From contig NZ_JAHBYN010000001.1 of assembly GCF_019635935.1 (NCBI RefSeq), forward strand, positions 1,733,501-1,797,500: a stretch of DNA of 64,000 bases. Direction: 5' to 3'. Shown piece after piece: positions 43,801 through 52,284 of the stretch. The number at the start of each line of letters is the position of its first letter. Position 1 is the first letter of the stretch. The position numbers and the translations under genes are program-made. A model generated the notes under the pieces. The model ran no database searches and was not told the origin of the DNA. It worked only from the letters and a program-made list of their open reading frames with translations. The DNA is from Parvibaculum sp. GTDB lineage: Bacteria; Pseudomonadota; Alphaproteobacteria; Parvibaculales; Parvibaculaceae.

Positions 43801-46771
43801 CGCCCTCGTCGCTGAAGACGCGGATGCCGTGCGAACCGTCGCCATGGGTTTCGATCCGGGCGTGGAAGGTTTCCTCCTCGCCCTCGTCGCCGAACGTGAA
43901 TGTGACGTTGGCCGCCGTCGCCCGCCCTCCTTCGGCGGTGACATGAATGCCGTGCGCGCCTTCATCGCCATAGGTCACGATCGACGACCCGAGGTTCCAT
44001 GCCGTGGCATCGGCGCTGCCATATTCGTCGGCCTCGCCGTGGCTCCAGGCATAGAGGCCCTTGGCGCCGTCGCCATGGGTGACGATGGTCGAACTGTACT
44101 TGTTCATCGCCGTCGCATCGCCGCCCTCGCTGCCGGCGACCGCGCCATGCGCGCCGTCGCCGAAGGTCAGGATCGAACCGTAGAGCGCGTTCATGGCAAT
44201 GGCGTCGCCACCTTCACTAAAGGCCGCAATGCCGTAGGAGCGATAGCCGCCGACCGGATCGCCTTCGTCGTCGAAGGCGTCGGTGCCGGTCGTTACATTG
44301 CCGTTGAAATTGGCCGCGAAAGCATGCGAACCACTGGAAACCGCCAGAACGCCGATGGCGTTGTCGCCGGTGGTGACGATCGACGGGCGGAATTCGGTGA
44401 GGTCGACATCCTCGGGAAAGTTGACGCCCTCGCCGAAATCGACATGCTCGAAGATTGAGGCATGGGCGTTCCATTCGCCATAGCCGCCGAGGAAGAACAT
44501 GCCGCCGTAATAGAGCGGCAGGCCGTTGATCGCCGCGGCGTTGCCGGAGTGTTCGCTGCCATAGCCGCCGTAGCCGCCTTCGACGAATTCGTCGAGGCTG
44601 AAGCCCGACGCGGCGACAAGACCATGCGCATTGTCGCCCGACGTCGCGATCGTGCCGTCGAGCATGTTGTAGGCGATTGCATCTTCGTATTTGGAGACGG
44701 CGATAACGCCGATGGCGTCCTCCCCATAGGTGGTGACGCTGCCGACATTGCCGGCAATGGCGTCGCTGCCGTAGTAGACCTCTTCCGCGAGGTAGTCGCT
44801 GTAGTAGCTGCCGCCGCGCGCCTCGGCCGCGATGCCGATGGAGCCTTTGCCGTGGGTGACGATGGTGCCGGAGCTGATCGCCTGCGCCGCCTCGTCGCCA
44901 TCGGTCACCGCGCGGATCGCATAGGCGCGCTTGCCATGGGTCGTAATGTCGCCGGTATTGACGACAAGCACGCCGTTCTCGCCATAGGCGTCGATGCCGT
45001 GCGATTTGCGGCCCGAGGACCAGCCTTCGTCGCCGCCGGTCGTGATCGAGCCTTTGTTGACGATCTCGGCGAAATCTGCCGCCCAGACCTCGATGCCGGA
45101 TGCGTTGCGCGCCGTCGTGACGATAATGCCGGTGGTGTCGTTGAGGACATAGGCGTCGCCCTCGTCGACATCGACACCGATCGCCGCTTTCCACCGGCGG
45201 TCGGAATAGATACCGCCGGTGTTTTCGACTCGCGCATATTCCTCGGCCTCGATCTGGACATTGCCGTAGATCAGACCGTCATTGTAGACATAGGCGAAAT
45301 CGGCCTCGTCGATGCGGATCGCCGCGCCGTCCGCCGAGCGGATGATGCCGGTTGTGGTTACATATTCGCCTTCTTCCTCGCCGGGCACTTCCACCGCGGC
45401 ATTGGTGATCCTGACCGTCGGACCGGATGCGACAATCGCGTCGGACTCATCGCCATAGGCAGCGATCAGGCCGGTGTTGTAAATCGTCGTGGTGAGGTCG
45501 GAATAGGAGCTTGCGACGACCGCATGGGCGTCCTCGCCATAGGTCCGGATGGTGCCGGAATTGTCGAGCGAGACCGTCTCGCCATGCAGGTCGACGCCGA
45601 TGGATTCGCCGCCATCGGTGATGATCGTTCCGGCATTGACAACCGTCACGGTTTCGCCGCTGGCATTGATGCCGAAGGAATACTCGTCTGTGGTCCAGAT
45701 GCTTCCCTCATCCGTATTGGTGATCGAGACAACGCCGCCGGAGACGGAGATACCGTCGGCGCTGTAGCCGTCGGTCGAGATGCTGCCGCTGTTGACGATG
45801 TCGACCGCCGCTTCCCCGCCATCGACCGAGATGCCGTAGGCATGGTCCCCCGTGGTTTCGATCGTGCCGCTGTTGTCGATTTCGACGGTCGCGCCCTCGG
45901 TCCATTCGTCGTCGATCACGGCCGCGATGCCGTGGGCGCCCTCGCCCGACGTCTCGATGGAACCGCTGTTGGCAATAACGATGTCGTACTTGGCATAGGC
46001 ATAGAGACCGTGGCCACCGTCGCCGCTGGTCGTCACCGTGCCCGAGTTGCCGACCGACGCCGTATATTTAGCGACGGCCGCGACGCCGAAAGAGTTCTGG
46101 CCCGTGGTGCCGATGAGACCGGCATTGTTTGCCGTCGCATTGCCGCCCCAGAAACCCTCTTCGTCGATGGCGCGGGCGATGGCGCCATGCGAAGAGGGCC
46201 GCGTGGTGGCGATGGTGCCGAAGGCCGTGTTGGTGACCGACGCATTGTCGTCGGAATAGGCGGCGATGCCGTGATGGCGGTTGCCGTCATAGGTCCAGAA
46301 TCCTTCTTCTTCGCCAAATTCGAAGTAGTAGCCCGTGTCGCCTGTGACGATCGTGCCGTTGTTGACGATCGAAAGATTGCCGTCGCCGGTGATAAAAACG
46401 CCGGCATTGTCGAAATCGGCTTCCGACGTTTCGCTCCGCGTGTCGATGACCGTGCCGACCGGCACGACGACCGAGAGGTCGTGGACGTCGGACTCACTGA
46501 TCGGTCCGGAATTGGAGCTGGGGACGATAATCAGCGTTTCGTTGACCTGAACGTTGTTCAAAGTCGCATGCGCCGTGCCGGAAAAACCGACCGCCATGAT
46601 CGAGGCGCCCGAAAGCATCGCGGCGGCGAAAAGCCTTTTGATGCCGCGCGCGCTTTTCGGCGCATCGCCGGTCGTCTGCACGACGCCGCCGTAATAGGTG
46701 TAGGCCGAACGAGCGAGCCGCTCGGTTGTGTTGTTGCGAATTCCGGCGGGTTTGATCTTCGACGTCGACAT
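40868..46771 (-). CDS. Giant autotransporter adhesin-like protein (type Va)
   Basis: A 1967-residue secreted/outer-membrane protein. An extended N-terminus (about 55 residues) ends in a signal peptide (AAAMLSGASIMAVGF then AHA). The passenger (about 70-1600) has dozens of roughly 20-residue repeats of the form N-x-G-x-I-x-T-x-G-D-x-A-x-G-I, typical of right-handed beta-helices, and is strongly acidic (Asp/Glu). The last 270 residues form the beta-barrel: WGRMGALRAKYTPG, several GYG/GYF strands, ending SLAASVRFAF with the terminal phenylalanine. An ATG at 46771 has a GGGGGA site (a TTG at 46783 opens the frame earlier). It probably forms surface adhesion or contact fibres. Confidence 0.88.
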   Translation of the reverse strand: MSTSKIKPAGIRNNTTERLARSAYTYYGGVVQTTGDAPKSARGIKRLFAAAMLSGASIMAVGFSGTAHATLNNVQVNETLIIVPSSNSGPISESDVHDLSVVVPVGTVIDTRSETSEADFDNAGVFITGDGNLSIVNNGTIVTGDTGYYFEFGEEEGFWTYDGNRHHGIAAYSDDNASVTNTAFGTIATTRPSSHGAIARAIDEEGFWGGNATANNAGLIGTTGQNSFGVAAVAKYTASVGNSGTVTTSGDGGHGLYAYAKYDIVIANSGSIETSGEGAHGIAAVIDDEWTEGATVEIDNSGTIETTGDHAYGISVDGGEAAVDIVNSGSISTDGYSADGISVSGGVVSITNTDEGSIWTTDEYSFGINASGETVTVVNAGTIITDGGESIGVDLHGETVSLDNSGTIRTYGEDAHAVVASSYSDLTTTIYNTGLIAAYGDESDAIVASGPTVRITNAAVEVPGEEEGEYVTTTGIIRSADGAAIRIDEADFAYVYNDGLIYGNVQIEAEEYARVENTGGIYSDRRWKAAIGVDVDEGDAYVLNDTTGIIVTTARNASGIEVWAADFAEIVNKGSITTGGDEGWSSGRKSHGIDAYGENGVLVVNTGDITTHGKRAYAIRAVTDGDEAAQAISSGTIVTHGKGSIGIAAEARGGSYYSDYLAEEVYYGSDAIAGNVGSVTTYGEDAIGVIAVSKYEDAIAYNMLDGTIATSGDNAHGLVAASGFSLDEFVEGGYGGYGSEHSGNAAAINGLPLYYGGMFFLGGYGEWNAHASIFEHVDFGEGVNFPEDVDLTEFRPSIVTTGDNAIGVLAVSSGSHAFAANFNGNVTTGTDAFDDEGDPVGGYRSYGIAAFSEGGDAIAMNALYGSILTFGDGAHGAVAGSEGGDATAMNKYSSTIVTHGDGAKGLYAWSHGEADEYGSADATAWNLGSSIVTYGDEGAHGIHVTAEGGRATAANVTFTFGDEGEEETFHARIETHGDGSHGIRVFSDEGDAAVYNSGDIVTYGDYAQGIRVTARHEVYVENTGTITTHGDYAYGIRAYAYNGSIEIDNSGDIVTGGHEADGIVAYADDEYGVIEILNSGLIHATGEASDAIIASGYSVTITNTVDGQILADDNDGIEIDNAAIARVFNWGTISGSESAIEIDESGDVAVYNYGSIVGRVDIEEAESAYFLNDEDATVLVENEKTAGVRLLAFEEATIVNRGSIETTADGTRGVQLRGSSVSLDNSGSISTSGDNAHAVVAHSNWIATTTIYNSGTIAATGEGADAIQASGPTVFITNTEDGTISSADGIAIDVFETKYASIVNHGTVTGDIHVSAYDFEDFGSTYILNTGSVSGDIDTSFGESHDTIIVDGGTVGGAIYTGEGEDTVTISGTGVSIARGIHGGSGYESDLHVYFEQDDTVTFDGGNDEGYAISNAHFVGFYGGTTVFDGVNIHTRDEGSIHVGEDGILATTSEGAYAFAVSTTVDGRLRVAAGGTFGFSGDVAFNEGSTFETGLTGAGGGVVAGDTVHFDAGSTIHVNAGAGFTQVVGEDVLIASAASENGVTDDGASVTDNLILFKFLKVMNDEVVTEGAADDLFLRIEVEETAFDVETEATGSTQNKLSMAAALDVYIQSQPIDNPLVQYLLQFETEEEQLAALLKVIQDTLPDESNATGSATITTTDLVFDMIMDRLSGGGFSVAQGGETGVAAGEAALGGSGNWAIWGRMGALRAKYTPGAVNGFDADTWGGTVGIDGEVAPNLRAGFGYFYMDSKVEENGAGANSRVDIVSHGVTGYVSYRPGAWYVNGTLGYGINDYDSRRNSLGGVNVASFDGTQFVARGEVGRMFTEGQWDITPNAGLRYNRVDLDAYTETGPLPIAVNARTVESLRGVVGVNLRHTTALEGGGKLIPEFGVKLLNELANPDEAITGAIVGGGAFVTQQTPRDDLSFGIGGGLTWEASDKFSLRITYDGEFQSDYDEQSLAASVRFAF

Positions 46772-47033
46772 GCAGTCCCCCAAAAAGCGAGAATCGTTTC
46801 AAGGGGATACGTTGCGCGCCGGCTCTTTTTCGCACCACACGAGTCGCAACCAAAACGCGACCGAACTTCTCGCCAAACTGGCGCTCAATCCATCCGTTGT
46901 GAAATGCAATTGCGGCGCGCGGTGAAGTTGAACCGCGGAATCTCACGCGCGCGTGAACGCGCATGCCGTCACGCACTGAAGTTCTTCACGCTTCGTTAGA
47001 TTCGTTTCGGATGCAATCGGAGACGCGGCGGCT
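46772..47033. other. Intergenic region upstream of the autotransporter
   Basis: About 260 bp that should hold the autotransporter promoter on the minus strand. The minus strand is read into the region from a TIGR03032-like gene ending at 47034, so the two could also be co-transcribed. No clear terminator or operator was seen. Confidence 0.45.
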
Positions 47034-48224
47034 TCACGCCCCGGCGGCGGCGAGAACTTCCGGCGCCGGCGCCGGCGCGCGCTTGTCGGCGGGCGACCAG
47101 TCCTCGATCGAAATCTCGTTCTGGATCGTGCCGTCGAGAAGCCCCGTCGCTTTCGGGCAGCGCACGCCCGGCAACACGAAGACGTCGAAGAGTTCGCGCA
47201 CCTCGCCGGTGAGCCTTATCCATTGCACGATGTCGCCCGAACGCGTGTCGACGATCTGGACGCCGCACCAGGGCTCGCCGTCGCGTTTGGCGAGTTCGGC
47301 GTCGAGTTCGAGCCCGGAGAAACTGCCGTCGCGCGGCAGCGACAATCCGACAAAGGCAAAATGCCCGTGAAAGGCGAGGCCGCGCGCAAAGCCCGGCAGG
47401 AAGGTGACGGTTTCGGTGGCGCCGGTATCGGGATCGACGCGGGCGAGACGGCCGCGGCCCGAATCGAGCACCCAGAGCTTGCCGTTGTGGAGGCGCGGCG
47501 AATGCGGCATCGAAAGCTTTTCGGTTACCATGCGATCGTTGCGCACATCCATGATGCAGCCGCCTTCGGCGCGCCGGTCGCGCCAGCCGGTGATGACGTC
47601 GCTCTTGCAGACGGCCGTCACATAACGCGGCTCGCCGTCATCCATCGCCAGCCCGTTGAGATGGCAGCGGTCTTCGGGCGCCAGCCGCGAGATGAAAGGC
47701 GGCTTCCAGAGCGGCTTGAAGCTGTGCGTCAGGCTGAAGGTCGAAAGACAGGAAAAGCGCGTGTTGACGAATATGACGCGGCCGGATTTTTCGACGCCGA
47801 GCTCGTGCACGTCGAGATCGCCGGTCGTCTGGGCGTTGCGCGGCACGTAATTGCGGTCGAAGCCGTCGGCAACGCGACCGCCCATCACGTCTTCGAGACG
47901 CCAGACCTGGAACTGTCCGGCAAGATAGAGCCGTTGCGGCGTCGCGGCGACGCCCATGGCGCGCATGAAATGGCGCTCGTGAAAGCTGACCTTGCCCTGC
48001 GGCAGCCGGCCGACGAGATAGAGACGGCCGCTCTGATAGGAGGTGAAACCGAAGCTGAATTTGTTGTCCGCCATGAAGGCCGACAAGCCGCGCGAGCAGG
48101 AAATCTGCGTGACTTTCTTCGGCCCCGCATCCGGCTGCGGCGCGGCGGCGGTGGCCTCGGGCTTCGCGGCCGCGGATTTTTTTGCAACCGGCTTTGCCGG
48201 TTTGCGCTTCGTTTCCCCCACCAC
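47034..48224 (-). CDS. TIGR03032-like conserved protein (DUF4915)
   Basis: A 396-residue protein. The N-terminal 40 residues are Lys/Ala/Pro rich; from about 50 it follows the TIGR03032 layout (FMADNKFSFGFTSYQSGRLYLVG, HERHFMRAMGVAAT, LYLAGQFQVWRLED, DVHELGVEKSGRVIFVNTRFSCLS, CHLNGLAM, HSPRLHNGKLWVLDSGRGRL). It looks like a beta-propeller of unknown role. I chose the GTG at 48224 (AAGGGAG seven bases upstream) since earlier in-frame starts overlap the divergent gene. The same-direction autotransporter lies downstream. Confidence 0.8.
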   Translation of the reverse strand: MVGETKRKPAKPVAKKSAAAKPEATAAAPQPDAGPKKVTQISCSRGLSAFMADNKFSFGFTSYQSGRLYLVGRLPQGKVSFHERHFMRAMGVAATPQRLYLAGQFQVWRLEDVMGGRVADGFDRNYVPRNAQTTGDLDVHELGVEKSGRVIFVNTRFSCLSTFSLTHSFKPLWKPPFISRLAPEDRCHLNGLAMDDGEPRYVTAVCKSDVITGWRDRRAEGGCIMDVRNDRMVTEKLSMPHSPRLHNGKLWVLDSGRGRLARVDPDTGATETVTFLPGFARGLAFHGHFAFVGLSLPRDGSFSGLELDAELAKRDGEPWCGVQIVDTRSGDIVQWIRLTGEVRELFDVFVLPGVRCPKATGLLDGTIQNEISIEDWSPADKRAPAPAPEVLAAAGA

Positions 48225-48431
48225 GGAAATTCTCCCTTGCGAGCGGCATGCGCCGCGTTTGCTTCCTGATTGGACGAGAAAGAAATTCGTGCCCTGCCCG
48301 CTTCGTTTATCAATCGGCGAAGCGGCGCCACGGGGCGGCTGCTTCGTTACAACCGATTGCAACACAGCCATGAGCGGAAACTCGACCTCTATCGTCTCCA
48401 TTTCCGTTCATCTTGTGCGAGGGAACGCCGC

Positions 48432-49136
48432 ATGACCGGAAAGAAAAAGTCCGCCGCTAAAAAAGAGCCGGCCGCCGCACCGGCGCCGGAAAGTGCCGCG
48501 CCGGCGCTGGCAATCAATCCCGGCTTCCGCCCGGAAATATGGTTTCCAGCACCCGTCTGGGCCCGGCATGTGCCCGATCACGAGCGGATCGATGCGCATA
48601 TTCTGTCCGTTCTGGAGGAACTGGAGCGGAACGGACGCGCCATCACGCGCTCGAATGTCGGCGGCTGGCACAGCGCCGCCAACCTCCATCTCGGGCCGGA
48701 GCTTGCCGAGATCAGGCGAATCATCGGCAATGCCTGCGCCGGTTGCGCGAGCCATCTGTCGTTCGACTTCGACCGCTTCGAGATGTTCTTTCAGGAGATG
48801 TGGCTCAACAAGAACGGGCCGGGCGACTTCAACAAGGCCCATGTGCATCCGAACTCGATCCTCTCGGGCGCCTATTACGCCAAGGTGCCGGCGAAAAGCG
48901 GCAACATCGAATTCTACGATCCGGTGCGCGAACGCGTGATGAGCACGTTTCCGGTCAAGGCGCGCACACGCATCAACAGCCAGGCCATGGAATATCGCGG
49001 GCGCGAAGGGCTGCTGCTGATCTTCCCCGGCTGGCTGCAGCATTCGGTGCAGCCGAACCGCAGCGAGGATTTCCGGGTCTCGATCAGCTTCAACATGGGC
49101 TTTCGGCCCAAGGGAGCGGGGCGGCCGGCGGCCTGA
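48432..49136 (+). CDS. TIGR02466-like putative 2OG-Fe(II) oxygenase
   Basis: A 234-residue protein. After a Lys/Ala/Pro-rich N-terminus (about 30 residues) the core has ITRSNVGGWHSAANLHLGPE, FFQEMWLNKNGPGDFNKAHVHPNSILSGAYYAK and SGNIEFYDP, then FPGWLQHSVQPN, R. The histidine pair HVHPN, the HSVQPN histidine and the following arginine match the 2-oxoglutarate oxygenase-like TIGR02466 family. The ATG at 48432 has a GAGGGA site. Divergent from the TIGR03032-like gene, whose start is 207 bp away. Confidence 0.8.
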   Translation: MTGKKKSAAKKEPAAAPAPESAAPALAINPGFRPEIWFPAPVWARHVPDHERIDAHILSVLEELERNGRAITRSNVGGWHSAANLHLGPELAEIRRIIGNACAGCASHLSFDFDRFEMFFQEMWLNKNGPGDFNKAHVHPNSILSGAYYAKVPAKSGNIEFYDPVRERVMSTFPVKARTRINSQAMEYRGREGLLLIFPGWLQHSVQPNRSEDFRVSISFNMGFRPKGAGRPAA

Positions 49137-49151
49137 GCGGCCACTTGAACT

Positions 49152-49173
49152 TATGACATAAATCGTGCCAATA
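49152..49173. promoter_or_regulatory. Operator-like inverted repeat before the DUF1330/dehalogenase/sulfatase operon
   Basis: TATGACAT-AAATCG-TGCCAATA (49152-49173) is an imperfect inverted repeat, spaced the same as the perfect copy at 53898-53918. It lies 50 bp before the first gene of the operon. The two sites share 9 of 14 bases left of the TGCCAAT half, so one regulator may serve both promoters. Confidence 0.5.
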
Positions 49174-49221
49174 TATTTGCAAGGCTCCGCCATTCCGGTG
49201 GGGCCTGCGAAGAGGCGCGAC

Positions 49222-49683
49222 ATGCAAGTAATCAATGAAGTGATGCCCGGCGACCCGAACCGGGTGCGGGAAATGATGGCGCCGGGCCCGGCCGGCCCGA
49301 TTTTCATGGTCAACCTGCTGAAGTTCAAGGATCGCGCCGAATACAAGGACGGACGGCCCTGCGACCTGTCGGGCCGCGACGCCTACATGATCTATGGCCG
49401 CGCCGTGTCGAAGCTCCTGCCGAAATTCGGTGGCGGCGCCTTTTTCGCCGGCGACGTGACCTTCCTCGCGCTCGGCCAGGTGGAAGAACTCTGGGACGAG
49501 ATCGCGATTGCGACCTATCCGAACCGCAAGGCGCTGTTCGACATGTCGACCTCGCCGGAATGGCAGGAAATCTCGGTTCACCGCGACGCGGGCCTGAAGG
49601 GCCAGCTCAACATCGAAACGGTGCTGCAGGACGGCGTTCTGGGCCGGCTGCAACCGCTGCTCGAAGCCATCACCAAAGGCTGA
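49222..49683 (+). CDS. DUF1330-like small protein
   Basis: A 153-residue protein; FMVNLLKFKDRAEYKDGRPCDLSGRDAYMIYGR and ATYPNRKALFDMSTSPEWQEISVHRDAGLKG have the DUF1330 dimeric alpha/beta barrel layout. Function unknown. It starts the operon with the dehalogenase and sulfatase; only 5 bp separate it from the next start. In-frame alternatives upstream lack a ribosome site. Confidence 0.75.
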   Translation: MQVINEVMPGDPNRVREMMAPGPAGPIFMVNLLKFKDRAEYKDGRPCDLSGRDAYMIYGRAVSKLLPKFGGGAFFAGDVTFLALGQVEELWDEIAIATYPNRKALFDMSTSPEWQEISVHRDAGLKGQLNIETVLQDGVLGRLQPLLEAITKG

Positions 49684-49688
49684 CGGCA

Positions 49689-50606
49689 ATGCAGGTCCTC
49701 AGGACGCCCGACGAACGCTTTGCAAGCCTCGAAGGCTATGGCTTCGAGCCGCATTACGCGACCGTGACCGACGACGACGGAACGGACTTGCGCATCCATT
49801 ATGTGGATGAAGGTCCGCGCGGGCGCCCGCCCATCCTGCTGATGCATGGCAATCCGACCTGGGCCTATCTCTACCGCAAGATGATCCCGGTGCTGGCGGC
49901 GGCCGGCCACCGCGTGATCGCGGTCGATCTGATCGGCTGCGGCCGCTCCGACAAGCCGGCGGCGAAGGCCGACTACACGCTGGCGCGCCACTACGACTGG
50001 ATGTCGAAATGGCTGACCGGCATGGACCTGAAAGACATCACGCTTTTCTGTCAGGACTGGGGCGGCACCATCGGCCTTTATCTCGTCTCGAAATATCCCG
50101 AACGCTTCGCCCGCGTGATCGCTTCGAACACCGGCCTGCCGACGGGCGACGGCGAAAGCGAATTCATGAAGATGTGGGTCGGCATGATGCGCGAGGCGAC
50201 GAGTTTTCCGCTGGCCGACCTGCTGCCGCCCGGCATGGTGCATGAACTCACGCCCGGCGAGCTTGCCGCCTATATCGCGCCCTTTCCGACCGACGGCTAT
50301 ATGGCGGGCATCATCGCCTTTCCGCTGCTGATCGCCGTGCAGCCCGACAATCCGGGCGTGCCCTTGAACCGCGCCGCCTGGAAAGACCTCGAACGCTTCG
50401 ACAAGCCTTTCCTGACGCTGTTCGGCGAACTGGACCCAGTGGCCAAGGGCGCCGACGCGGCAATGCAGAAGCGCATTCCAGGCGCCAAAGGCCAGCCGCA
50501 CCGCATCTTCGCCAATGCGCATCATTTTATTCAGGAAGATATCCCCGGGGAACTTTGCGCGCACATACTGGGGTTCATCGCCACGACATCGCAGGGGGAC
50601 AAGTGA
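49689..50606 (+). CDS. Haloalkane dehalogenase-type alpha/beta hydrolase
   Basis: A 305-residue HLD-type hydrolase. HGNPTW at 53-58 gives N55 for the halide-stabilising site, the nucleophile is D123 in QDWGG, the acid is D249 in FGELDP and the histidine is H279 in HHFIQED: the HLD-I catalytic set. It probably splits carbon-halogen bonds, but closely similar epoxide hydrolases exist. The TGA overlaps the sulfatase ATG by one base, so the two are tightly coupled. Confidence 0.88.
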   Translation: MQVLRTPDERFASLEGYGFEPHYATVTDDDGTDLRIHYVDEGPRGRPPILLMHGNPTWAYLYRKMIPVLAAAGHRVIAVDLIGCGRSDKPAAKADYTLARHYDWMSKWLTGMDLKDITLFCQDWGGTIGLYLVSKYPERFARVIASNTGLPTGDGESEFMKMWVGMMREATSFPLADLLPPGMVHELTPGELAAYIAPFPTDGYMAGIIAFPLLIAVQPDNPGVPLNRAAWKDLERFDKPFLTLFGELDPVAKGADAAMQKRIPGAKGQPHRIFANAHHFIQEDIPGELCAHILGFIATTSQGDK

Positions 50607-52279
50607 TGAGCGGGTTGAAAAAATGGCAGGCCTACGCGCTTGCTGGCGTTGTGGCGCTGACGGCCGTCGCCGGAACCGCCTTTGCCTTCCGCAAGGACCT
50701 GATCCTCTATTTCGTCGCAACGCGCGCCCGCGACGCAACGGTGGTGCTCGCGAACCGCGATATCCCCTGGCAGCAGGGCCCGGAAGTGGCGGCCGAAGCG
50801 GCCGGCAAGCGCCCGCCCAATATCGTCTTCATTCTCGCCGACGATCTCGGCTTCAACGACATCAGCTATTTCGGCGGCGGCGCGGCGGGCGGCATCGTGC
50901 AGACGCCGCATATCGATTCGATTGCACGAAACGGCGTCAACTTCTCGCGCGGCTATGCGGGCACCGCGGCCTGCGCGCCGTCGCGCGCCATGCTGATGAC
51001 CGGCCGCTACGGCACGCGCACCGGCTTCGAATTCACGCCGACGCCGCCCGGCATGAAGCGGATCATGGATCTTTTCTACAATGACGGCAGCAGGCGCCAC
51101 GAAATGCTCTTCGACGAAGACGCCGTCAAGCGCCAGCCGCCCTTTGCCGAACAGGGTCTGCCCGGCGCGGAGATCACGCTCGCCGAAGCGTTGAAGCCGC
51201 GCGGCTATCACAACATTCACATCGGCAAGTGGCATCTCGGCAATTCGGAGGAGTTCCGCCCCAACGCGCAAGGCTTCGACGAAACCGTGATGATGGAAAG
51301 CGGGCTCTTCCTGCCCGAAGACAGCCCCGACGTCGTCAATGCGAAGCTGCCTTTCGATCCGATCGACCAGTTTCTCTGGGCGCGCATGCGCTACGCGACA
51401 TCTTATAACGGCAGCGAATGGTTCGAGCCGAAGGGCTATCTGACCGACTACTACACCGACGAAGCGGTGAAGGCGATCGAGGCCAACCGCAACCGCCCCT
51501 TCTTCCTCTATCTGGCGCATTGGGCCGTCCACACGCCGTTGCAGGCATCGAAGGAAGATTACGACGCATTGTCGATGATCGAGGATGAGCGGTTGCGCGT
51601 CTACGGGGCGATGATCCGCGCGCTGGACCGCGGCGTCGGCAGCGTCTTGCAGGCATTGAAGGACAACGGTCTCGACGACAACACGCTGGTGATTTTCACC
51701 AGCGACAATGGCGGTGCGGGATATATCGGCCTGCGCGACATCAACGCGCCCTATCGCGGCTGGAAGCTGACCTTCTTCGAAGGCGGCATTCGCGTGCCCT
51801 TCTTCGCGCAATGGCCGGCGCGGATCGAGGCCGGCGCGTCGCTCGACGAAGCCGTCGCGCATATCGACATGTTCCCGACCGTCCTCGCCGCCGCCGGTGC
51901 GCCGCTGCCGGACGACCGCATCATCGACGGTGTCGACCTGCTCGCGCGTCTCGACGCGGCAGCCGCGCCGCTCGACCGCCCGCTCTTCTGGCGCAATGCC
52001 TATTACCGCGTGGTGCAGAAAGACGGCTGGAAACTGCAGGTGACGACAAAGCCGGAGCGGACCTGGCTCTTCAACCTCAACGAAGATCCGACCGAACAGG
52101 TGAACCTCGCCGAACTCCATCCCGAGCGCGTGGCGGCGATGATCGAAATGCTCGACGCGCATGACGCGACGCAGCGCGAGCCGCTGTTCCCGGCCGTCGG
52201 CGAAATGCCGGTGACGATCGACAAGACGCTGGAAGAAGAAGCGACAGAAGACGACGAATTCATCTACTGGGCCGGTTGA
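50606..52279 (+). CDS. Membrane-anchored sulfatase
   Basis: A 557-residue type I sulfatase. An N-terminal helix (about 8-28) anchors the protein to the membrane. The metal aspartates ADD (79-80) and the modified cysteine motif C123-A-P-S-R127, where C is turned to formylglycine by a separate enzyme, are present. GKWHLG, and TSDNGG near 380 complete the fold. It removes sulfate esters from an envelope or medium compound; the substrate is unknown. The start ATG overlaps the dehalogenase stop. Confidence 0.92.
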   Translation: MSGLKKWQAYALAGVVALTAVAGTAFAFRKDLILYFVATRARDATVVLANRDIPWQQGPEVAAEAAGKRPPNIVFILADDLGFNDISYFGGGAAGGIVQTPHIDSIARNGVNFSRGYAGTAACAPSRAMLMTGRYGTRTGFEFTPTPPGMKRIMDLFYNDGSRRHEMLFDEDAVKRQPPFAEQGLPGAEITLAEALKPRGYHNIHIGKWHLGNSEEFRPNAQGFDETVMMESGLFLPEDSPDVVNAKLPFDPIDQFLWARMRYATSYNGSEWFEPKGYLTDYYTDEAVKAIEANRNRPFFLYLAHWAVHTPLQASKEDYDALSMIEDERLRVYGAMIRALDRGVGSVLQALKDNGLDDNTLVIFTSDNGGAGYIGLRDINAPYRGWKLTFFEGGIRVPFFAQWPARIEAGASLDEAVAHIDMFPTVLAAAGAPLPDDRIIDGVDLLARLDAAAAPLDRPLFWRNAYYRVVQKDGWKLQVTTKPERTWLFNLNEDPTEQVNLAELHPERVAAMIEMLDAHDATQREPLFPAVGEMPVTIDKTLEEEATEDDEFIYWAG

Positions 52280-52284
52280 GGCGA

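Noticed and set aside
40817..44458. Very long + strand open frame (1213 codons) over the autotransporter
   Set aside because: It lies on the opposite strand of the autotransporter. Long antisense frames are common over high-GC repeats, it lacks recognised motifs, and the minus frame has a signal peptide and barrel.
40868..46771. CRISPR-like regular repeats
   Set aside because: The repeats are coding, imperfect, lack constant direct-repeat sequence and spacing, and belong to the autotransporter passenger. No CRISPR array or cas gene was seen in the window.
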